From the NCBI GenBank assembly GCA_016865935.1, contig VGOB01000007.1, positions 1 to 45,186 of the forward strand: a DNA stretch of 45,186 nt, in the 5' to 3' direction. Numbering within the stretch: position 1 is the first letter of the stretch; the number at the start of each line of letters is the position of its first letter. Origin of the DNA: Chloroflexota bacterium (lineage in GTDB: Bacteria > Chloroflexota > Anaerolineae > UBA4142). A model generated the notes under the pieces. It made no database searches. It saw only the letters and a program-made list of their open reading frames with translations, and was not told where the DNA came from. Shown here in pieces: positions 39,052-45,186 of this stretch. A program made the translations under genes and the position numbers.

Positions 39052-42000
39052 CCCCCTCCTCATTGCGCGCACGGCGGTCTCGTTCGGCTTGGTCTTCCGA
39101 AATACCCAGGGTACCACTCAGAGGAATTTGCGCGGACTCGGCTGTTTCATTACCGCCAATCACCAAGTCTGCTCCCGGCGTCACCTGCCCTGAATCTCCT
39201 GGTTCGGTACCGCCTATCACCCAATCGGCCCCCGGCGGCATTGTCCCTGAATCTGCAAGTTCAACACTGTCACTCATCAACTCTGCTTCCGGCGGAGCAT
39301 GATCTGACGCGCTTGACTCACTACCGTCAGTCGGTGAATGAGCATCCGCCGGCGGTTGACTTGACGCCGCTGGCTTGGGACTCTCAGAGTTCCTCTTGTC
39401 GCCCGAGCGATCCCTGGGCGAACCAGGGAGTTTGTTTTCCAACATCAACTTTTTCAGCATCGCGCGCTCGCGACCATACCACTGTTCCTGAAAACTATCC
39501 CGCTCGGAGGCGACGACGGACATCGCGCGCGTGTACCGCCCCATCTGTCCTGTGATTTGCGCGATGACTGCGCGATTCTGCGGCGGCGGGGGCAACGTCG
39601 CGACGTGCATCACGGGCAGCCGCGTGTGCCGCAATTGCGTTTTCACGTAGCAGGTGTAATCATCCAGATTGATAATGTCCGTCGCGGTCACCGCCTCGTC
39701 CAATTCGTGCCGCAACAGATCGGCATCTTCGGCGCTCGTCTGGAACACAAAGAGCGACGCGATGTTCGATAGAATCGAGGCGCGCAATTCTTTGTTGATT
39801 GCATCGAGCTGCCCCAATGCCTGGGTCGCGAGAATGAAACTCGCCCCCATCTTCTGCAGTTCGGCGAGTAGTCCCTTGTAGTCCACGCCAGGGATGGATT
39901 GGAATTCGTCAATCACGACGATGACTTTGGCGCGCGCCGACGGATCGGGAATCGCCATCTGTTCGCGCACGGCAAAGTTGATGTAATCCACGATGACCGC
40001 ACCCAGGATTCCTCCTGCATCGGGACCGATCACACCCGTTGCCGTGTTGACCAACAGAATGCGGCGTTCAGCGAGGAGTTCGCGAAAGTTGATCGTCGAC
40101 CGGGATTGCGCGACAACACCCCGAATCGTCGCGTGCGTCGAAAAGCGGTGAATCTTGGTCTGGACCGGGTTGATCACGTCGATCTGCAGGTTCTGATACA
40201 TCCGCTCATAGTACCCGCTCCACCATTCCAGAATGTCGGCGTCTTTGACGTAATCCTTCAAGAGGCGATGGCGAAAGTTGCCGAGTTCAAAGAGCGGCAG
40301 AACATCGAGGAGCGTGAATTGCTGCTGCCCTCGTATTGCAAACCTTTCGTTGATGTAGAGCAAAGTGCGCGCCGCCATTCGCAGCGCGTCTTCCATGCGC
40401 GGTCCCCAGTAATCGCTCCAGATCATCTCGCCGACGTGGACGAGGTGCGAGACAACCCGATCCGCGCTGCGTCCCTGCGTCATGTCCAGCAGATTGAGTC
40501 CGACGAGTTGACTCCTGTCGCTCAGATCGACGTAGACGACATCCTTCGCGCGCGACGGTGGAACGACGCCGAGCACCGCGCGCGCCAGGTCGCCATGCGG
40601 ATCGATCACCACAACCGCCGCATCTTTCTTCATCGCCTCGACCGCGAGATTCGCCATCAACGTGGACTTGCCTTTCTGCGTCTTGGCGATCATAAAGTTG
40701 TGATGCCACAAGGTTTCGGCATCGAGATGCACGGGAATCCGCTGCCCTTGATGCACCGAGTGCCCGATGAGAATGCCTGTCTCGACGGTGTTGGGCAGCG
40801 GCAGGAGTCGTTTCGCTTTCGCGCGTTCGACGAACGGCGCCTCGAATCCCACCGGCAGATGCCACATCGACGCGATTTCGGCGACGGTCAGCCGCATTCC
40901 ACGATCCAACCATTCGTCCCACACCGGTTTGGATGGGAGCGCGATGTCGCGTGGATCGAACTCCGCGAGGCGCGCCTCGAGCGCATTCCCGCTCGCGAGA
41001 TTGAATTGGGCATAAGCTTTGGCAAGCGACCGCAAGCGCAGTCGTGCGAGTCCGGGTGTTTGCGCGAACGCGGTTAGGCGGAGCGCTACGTCGTACGCCG
41101 ATGAACCCTCCAACTTGCGTTTCACCATTTCAGGGTTGACGTTGGTTACGTCCCCCATGGACTTGATCGCGTAGAGCACGCCGCCCAGGGCCGTGATGCC
41201 GGTGACAAGTGCCACCCCAAATTCCAACCAGCGCTGTTGCAGTCCCGTGACGACTCCGCACAAAACCGTCATGAGCAAGAAGCAAGAAACGACGAGTCCA
41301 GCGAATTGCCGCAGGAATAGATTCACGGAGCGCGGCCCTCCCTCGCCCGTCCCCCGTTCGACCTGCCGCTCCATACCTTGATAACGATCCGCCCGGTTCG
41401 CCGGCGCAGGGAACAGGATCAGTTGCGACAGCATTCGCTCGCCTTGTTCCAGGTCGGCAAAGGTGCCGAGGAGTCCGAGCACCGGATCGGCTTCCAGAAA
41501 ATCGCCATTGCGAAAAGTTCGCAACGGAAGATACAGCGGCTTGCGCAGCGAGAACTCAGCAGACATACGCGCGAGTGTGTGCTCGTACGCTGGGTCTTCT
41601 TCGGGCGGGACAGCGCGGAACTCGGCTTGCGGATAGGTTGCCTGAATCTGGCGACGGAGATGCGCGACGGTCGCGCGCGGCGCGCGAAAGAGCAAACGCC
41701 GCACGTGCGCATCGCCAGCAATCTCAAGCGAGAAGGGTGTCTCCGCAGCAAAGCAACTGAGCAAGAGTTCGACCGCGAGCGCGTCGACGGTGTTCTCGCG
41801 CGGGGGAATGATCTCAAACACTTCCGTCGGCTCAGTGAACGATGGCGGCGCGGCAGAGTTCAGTGTTCCAGTTCTTGCAGGAGCACTGAATCGTGGAGGA
41901 GACGCGCTGGGGTCCGCCGTAGCCGTGCCGAACTTCGGGACGGGCGCGCTGGGCTTCAGAAAGGATGCGAACCCGCGCGTGCCGAGTTCAACGCGTTCGA

Positions 42001-42097
42001 GCGCGATGCCGCAACACATAAAGCGGCGCGCGCCGGCATCCAGCGGGCGATAGGTAGTTCCGCATTTCAGACAGCGATAGATAGCAACAGTTGGCAT
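39026..42097 (-). CDS. VirD4/TraD-like conjugative coupling ATPase with N-terminal zinc ribbon and TMs
   Basis: CLKCG..CCG; two TM segments; AKTQKGKST; VIVVIDEFQSIPGVDYKGLLAELQKMGASFILATQ. Confidence 0.78.
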   Translation of the reverse strand: MPTVAIYRCLKCGTTYRPLDAGARRFMCCGIALERVELGTRGFASFLKPSAPVPKFGTATADPSASPPRFSAPARTGTLNSAAPPSFTEPTEVFEIIPPRENTVDALAVELLLSCFAAETPFSLEIAGDAHVRRLLFRAPRATVAHLRRQIQATYPQAEFRAVPPEEDPAYEHTLARMSAEFSLRKPLYLPLRTFRNGDFLEADPVLGLLGTFADLEQGERMLSQLILFPAPANRADRYQGMERQVERGTGEGGPRSVNLFLRQFAGLVVSCFLLMTVLCGVVTGLQQRWLEFGVALVTGITALGGVLYAIKSMGDVTNVNPEMVKRKLEGSSAYDVALRLTAFAQTPGLARLRLRSLAKAYAQFNLASGNALEARLAEFDPRDIALPSKPVWDEWLDRGMRLTVAEIASMWHLPVGFEAPFVERAKAKRLLPLPNTVETGILIGHSVHQGQRIPVHLDAETLWHHNFMIAKTQKGKSTLMANLAVEAMKKDAAVVVIDPHGDLARAVLGVVPPSRAKDVVYVDLSDRSQLVGLNLLDMTQGRSADRVVSHLVHVGEMIWSDYWGPRMEDALRMAARTLLYINERFAIRGQQQFTLLDVLPLFELGNFRHRLLKDYVKDADILEWWSGYYERMYQNLQIDVINPVQTKIHRFSTHATIRGVVAQSRSTINFRELLAERRILLVNTATGVIGPDAGGILGAVIVDYINFAVREQMAIPDPSARAKVIVVIDEFQSIPGVDYKGLLAELQKMGASFILATQALGQLDAINKELRASILSNIASLFVFQTSAEDADLLRHELDEAVTATDIINLDDYTCYVKTQLRHTRLPVMHVATLPPPPQNRAVIAQITGQMGRYTRAMSVVASERDSFQEQWYGRERAMLKKLMLENKLPGSPRDRSGDKRNSESPKPAASSQPPADAHSPTDGSESSASDHAPPEAELMSDSVELADSGTMPPGADWVIGGTEPGDSGQVTPGADLVIGGNETAESAQIPLSGTLGISEDQAERDRRARNEEGDEEAIANP
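39123..39300. repeat. ~57-bp degenerate tandem repeats in the CDS (19-aa units)
   Basis: TMPPGADWVIGGTEPGDSG / QVTPGADLVIGGNETAESA / related flanking units. Confidence 0.6.
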
Positions 42098-42705
42098 CCA
42101 TACCTCTCTGCGCGTCCTTGTGTACGCGGGTATAAACAGAAATGACCTTGGGCACCATGATTTTCTCTTTGCCCGCATGCGATTGGCTGGTCCTTTGCTC
42201 GTTGGCAGACCCAGTTTGTATCTATCGCCTCACTTTTCTCAGAAAGCACATGAATGCCAACGTCCCTGCAAACTCCAAGCGGCAAGACGTGATGAGACTC
42301 TTCCCACTTTGGGAGGAGAAAAGTTTACTCCTGTGTGTGTGCACGCGATGTGCAAACCGGGACTGACTTGCGTTGAGTGCCGTTCTTGGCTGGCGAAAGA
42401 CCTGAAGTTGTGTGTGTGTGCAAAGGATATGAAAACTAACTGATTGGCGACTCTGGTGAAACCGACCCAATGGATGGTGCACTTGTTCCGGAATGAACTC
42501 CTGGCGCCGCGCCAATGTGCGGAGTGCTTGCCGGCAAACCGCACCCATGTGTCCCGCGCGCACACACACGGTGGTCTATGGCTTCTCCCAAAGTCCGAAG
42601 AGTACGTGCCCGTCTGACCGGGCGCCGGATTGCGGATGCCGGACGTCTTCCCATCGCTTTCCCTGCCGGCTGTGGACGATGAACAACGCCACAGCTTCCA
42701 GCACC

Positions 42706-45186
42706 TCACTTCGCAAGCCCTCCCAGCGCGATGGCCTCCGCAAGCTCAGCAGGCGTACTCAGTCCACGGATCCTCAACATGCCCTCGTCGAGTTGACCCT
42801 TTTCGCTCATCTTGTAGACATATTTCTTTCCCTGCCCACCGCTGATGACCTCAAGGTATTCTCGATTCTCAAGTGGACGAACGTAGGTCACTACAAAATC
42901 ATAGGGCGTCCTAGCCCAGGTCGCGATGTCAGAGCGAGTGAATGTGCTGCGCCGTTCGTGCTCTGATTTGCCTTCATCTTCGCTCGCCCATCTTGCCAAG
43001 CCAGCGCGAATGGTTCCCAGCAGGGCACGGCTGTGTTCTGGCAGTTCGTCCAATCCCGCGGCAATTGCTGGAGCAGCATAGCGATACGCCACGTCATAAT
43101 CCGCCAAATCGGCTTCGATGTACTCGATAGGGCCATCCATCGTGGCGTCCGAATCCGTCTTCCTGGGTTTTTGCTTTTGACGAAGAAAGGCAATTGCTTT
43201 GATGACTTCGAGGAAACGCGGCAGGTCACGGCGCGTGCGTGGAACATCCGCCGGGAATTTGATCAAGTCGGCATAGGGAATCGCGACCTTGACCGGCTCA
43301 AGCAACCGTTGCGCGTTGCGATGCCGACGCAAAACCGCTTCTTTCCCGCTTTCGCTCCGCAATCCCTCGATGGTGGCATGCTTGCGTTGAACCTCATGGA
43401 TGCGTTGCGTTTGTTTCTCGGTCCCGTCCAGATACAGTTCGAAAACGCGCGTCGCGTTTTCGCTGTGAATGGTGGGGCGCGTCGTTGTTTCGGTATATGC
43501 CATCGGCCCGTTGACCTGGCTCTCCCGCGTGCGCATTTCTCCCGTCAGCGGATCCTTCGTGGCATACGCGACTCGAATGACATTCTCCGATTGCAGGACC
43601 CGAATGGTGTAATCGCTTTCCTCGGAGCCATTGCGTTCGGTCACCACCATGAATTTGTGCTGCAAAGCGTTCGGGGGAAGGTACGCCAGAGACTGAGCTG
43701 TTAACCGCGTGTATTCGGCCACATCCTCGGGCGGCATCAGGCGCGCAACCTTTTTGACCATCTCTGATTTGCCCCACGCCGATGGACTCTTGACGACCGC
43801 TGAGAGAGGACAATCCTGTTTGCGCGATGTTGCCACCAGATACTGGAGAACTTTGTTGGCGTCCTCGCCGACGTAACCCAACGTGGTAATGTCTTGGATA
43901 ATCCGCTCGAACAGGCGCGGGTCTTGGAGCAACGCCATGGCTTCCGCGCGCTCTTCGTCTGTCATCTCCCTTGCCTTCGCGGCTTGCGCCTCTTCCTCCG
44001 CCACCCTCTCCTTGACCTGGCGCATCTGCTCGGACTGTTCCCAGCCGTCGCGTAGTTTCGCCAAATCGCTCTCGTAGGCGCGGACTGCCGAATAGGTGAG
44101 TCCAAAGTGTGGCTTGATCTTGTAGTTGAGAAACGCACTGGAAATTGCTTTACCCATTGGCGCAAGCTCCTCAAGGATCGGGCGCAGCACCAGGGGGAGG
44201 CGCAGTTTGTCGGTATCCGCTGGCACCTGCTCCACCTTCGCTTCCAACTCTGCAATCCGCGCCTTCATCAAATTTGCTTCATCGTCCAAGCCCTCCTCCA
44301 CTGTTTCTGCGGCAGGATGGTCGGAGTTTCGGTTCTGCACCAGGTGCGGCACTCTCATCCCCGCCTCAAGCCCGCTTCGAATTGTTGCGATGGCTTCGCG
44401 TTCTCCCAGCCCGATTGCGCGCGCAGAATCAAAGAGGCGCGCCTCGGCGATTGAGCGATTGAGTGATCCGGTCGCGATGAGTTGACCGAGCGTAAATGCG
44501 GCTTTATTCAATTGCGCATTGCGCTTGCCCTCGACCGTCGCCAAGAGTTGATCGATCTCGCGCTGCAAGACCGCCGCCTCATCGTTGCGGTTGGGCTCAT
44601 TCGGTTGAATTGGAAATTCACGCAGCACACGGCCGACCCGGGCGGTCAGTCGTTCCAGGTCTTCCAGCGTGTAGCCACGTTCCCAATCCGTCCGCACGAA
44701 ATCAACGCGTGGATAGTTCGGTGCGTACTGCGGCTTGAAATTACGTGTGCCTGGGATACGCAGAACTCGCGCGAGGTCTTTCGCGCCGATATCGCCCTTC
44801 ACCAACGCCACCCAGCTCGCTTGCAGTTGACGCGCCCGGTCTCGATCTGACTCAGTCGCGATCACGAACGGATCGCGCAGAAACCAGTAGCAATGATAGC
44901 CCCCGCCACTGTCGGCGATGACAGAAGGTGCGGCTGGCAAAGCATCAAGGTGCTCCCTCACTTTTCCCTTGTCGCCAAAGTCTGCCGCGTCGAAATCGGC
45001 GAAGACACAGTTGATGCCGGCGATATCCGCAATGCGCGCCCGCTCGTGATCGCTGCGCTTACGGCTCGTTGGATGGACGCCATAGAACCAGTTGCCTTGC
45101 TCTGAAGGGATGGCGGTTGGGTTGTCGGACTGCCACCAGATGCTTAGCTTGCTCTCCGCATTCCACCAATACCCATACTCTCCACC
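42706..45186 (-). CDS. AEP (PrimPol/RepB-like) primase fused to CHC2-primase-type ATPase; 5' end beyond window
   Basis: Frame is open to the window edge: CVFADFDAADF (hhhDhD), SGGGYHCYWF; ATPase region VVKSPSAWGKSEMVKKVARLMPPEDV. Confidence 0.65.
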   Translation of the reverse strand, partial: GGEYGYWWNAESKLSIWWQSDNPTAIPSEQGNWFYGVHPTSRKRSDHERARIADIAGINCVFADFDAADFGDKGKVREHLDALPAAPSVIADSGGGYHCYWFLRDPFVIATESDRDRARQLQASWVALVKGDIGAKDLARVLRIPGTRNFKPQYAPNYPRVDFVRTDWERGYTLEDLERLTARVGRVLREFPIQPNEPNRNDEAAVLQREIDQLLATVEGKRNAQLNKAAFTLGQLIATGSLNRSIAEARLFDSARAIGLGEREAIATIRSGLEAGMRVPHLVQNRNSDHPAAETVEEGLDDEANLMKARIAELEAKVEQVPADTDKLRLPLVLRPILEELAPMGKAISSAFLNYKIKPHFGLTYSAVRAYESDLAKLRDGWEQSEQMRQVKERVAEEEAQAAKAREMTDEERAEAMALLQDPRLFERIIQDITTLGYVGEDANKVLQYLVATSRKQDCPLSAVVKSPSAWGKSEMVKKVARLMPPEDVAEYTRLTAQSLAYLPPNALQHKFMVVTERNGSEESDYTIRVLQSENVIRVAYATKDPLTGEMRTRESQVNGPMAYTETTTRPTIHSENATRVFELYLDGTEKQTQRIHEVQRKHATIEGLRSESGKEAVLRRHRNAQRLLEPVKVAIPYADLIKFPADVPRTRRDLPRFLEVIKAIAFLRQKQKPRKTDSDATMDGPIEYIEADLADYDVAYRYAAPAIAAGLDELPEHSRALLGTIRAGLARWASEDEGKSEHERRSTFTRSDIATWARTPYDFVVTYVRPLENREYLEVISGGQGKKYVYKMSEKGQLDEGMLRIRGLSTPAELAEAIALGGLAK

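Noticed and set aside
39899-41077. 392-aa plus-strand ORF
   Set aside because: Antisense shadow of the T4CP ATPase.
42331-42421. GT-rich motifs as a CRISPR or transposon end
   Set aside because: Simple-sequence character, no spacers, no transposase nearby.

Overview
The 45 kb window has two parts. (1) About 1-19.4 kb is a plus-strand, chromosome-like set of operons: a membrane-anchored Hsp20-like protein, a degenerate receiver protein, a MacAB-like exporter with a lipoprotein, an OmpR/HK two-component system, a YihY-like protein, an ArsR regulator with a Cys/His-rich protein, a PIG-L deacetylase with an ABC-2 exporter, a ModE-like regulator with a MOT1-like transporter, a half-size CHR pair, and cytochrome b/Rieske/triheme cytochrome c. 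(2) About 20-45 kb is almost entirely minus-strand and looks like a mobile or plasmid-like element. It holds a sigma-like protein, a short DnaG-type primase, a UvrD helicase, a coiled-coil gene cluster, a type I R-M system with a HEPN-MNT pair inserted between hsdS and hsdR, two paralogous VirD4/TraD-like ATPases, a replication-relaxation-like protein, and an AEP primase-ATPase running off the window edge. The most interesting signals are: a 52-bp promoter architecture shared by three envelope loci around the two-component system; two matching ArsR-type operators in front of the sensor and the Cys/His-rich gene; a T4CP paralog whose Walker B motif reads NG instead of DE; an iteron-like array beside a strong promoter in a roughly 1-kb non-coding region; a near-leaderless HEPN-MNT promoter; and an AEP fused to a CHC2-primase-type ATPase. 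No rRNA, tRNA, CRISPR array, integrase or transposase was recognised. All family calls come from reading motifs by eye, with no database search. The host may be Chloroflexota-like, but that is a low-confidence guess.
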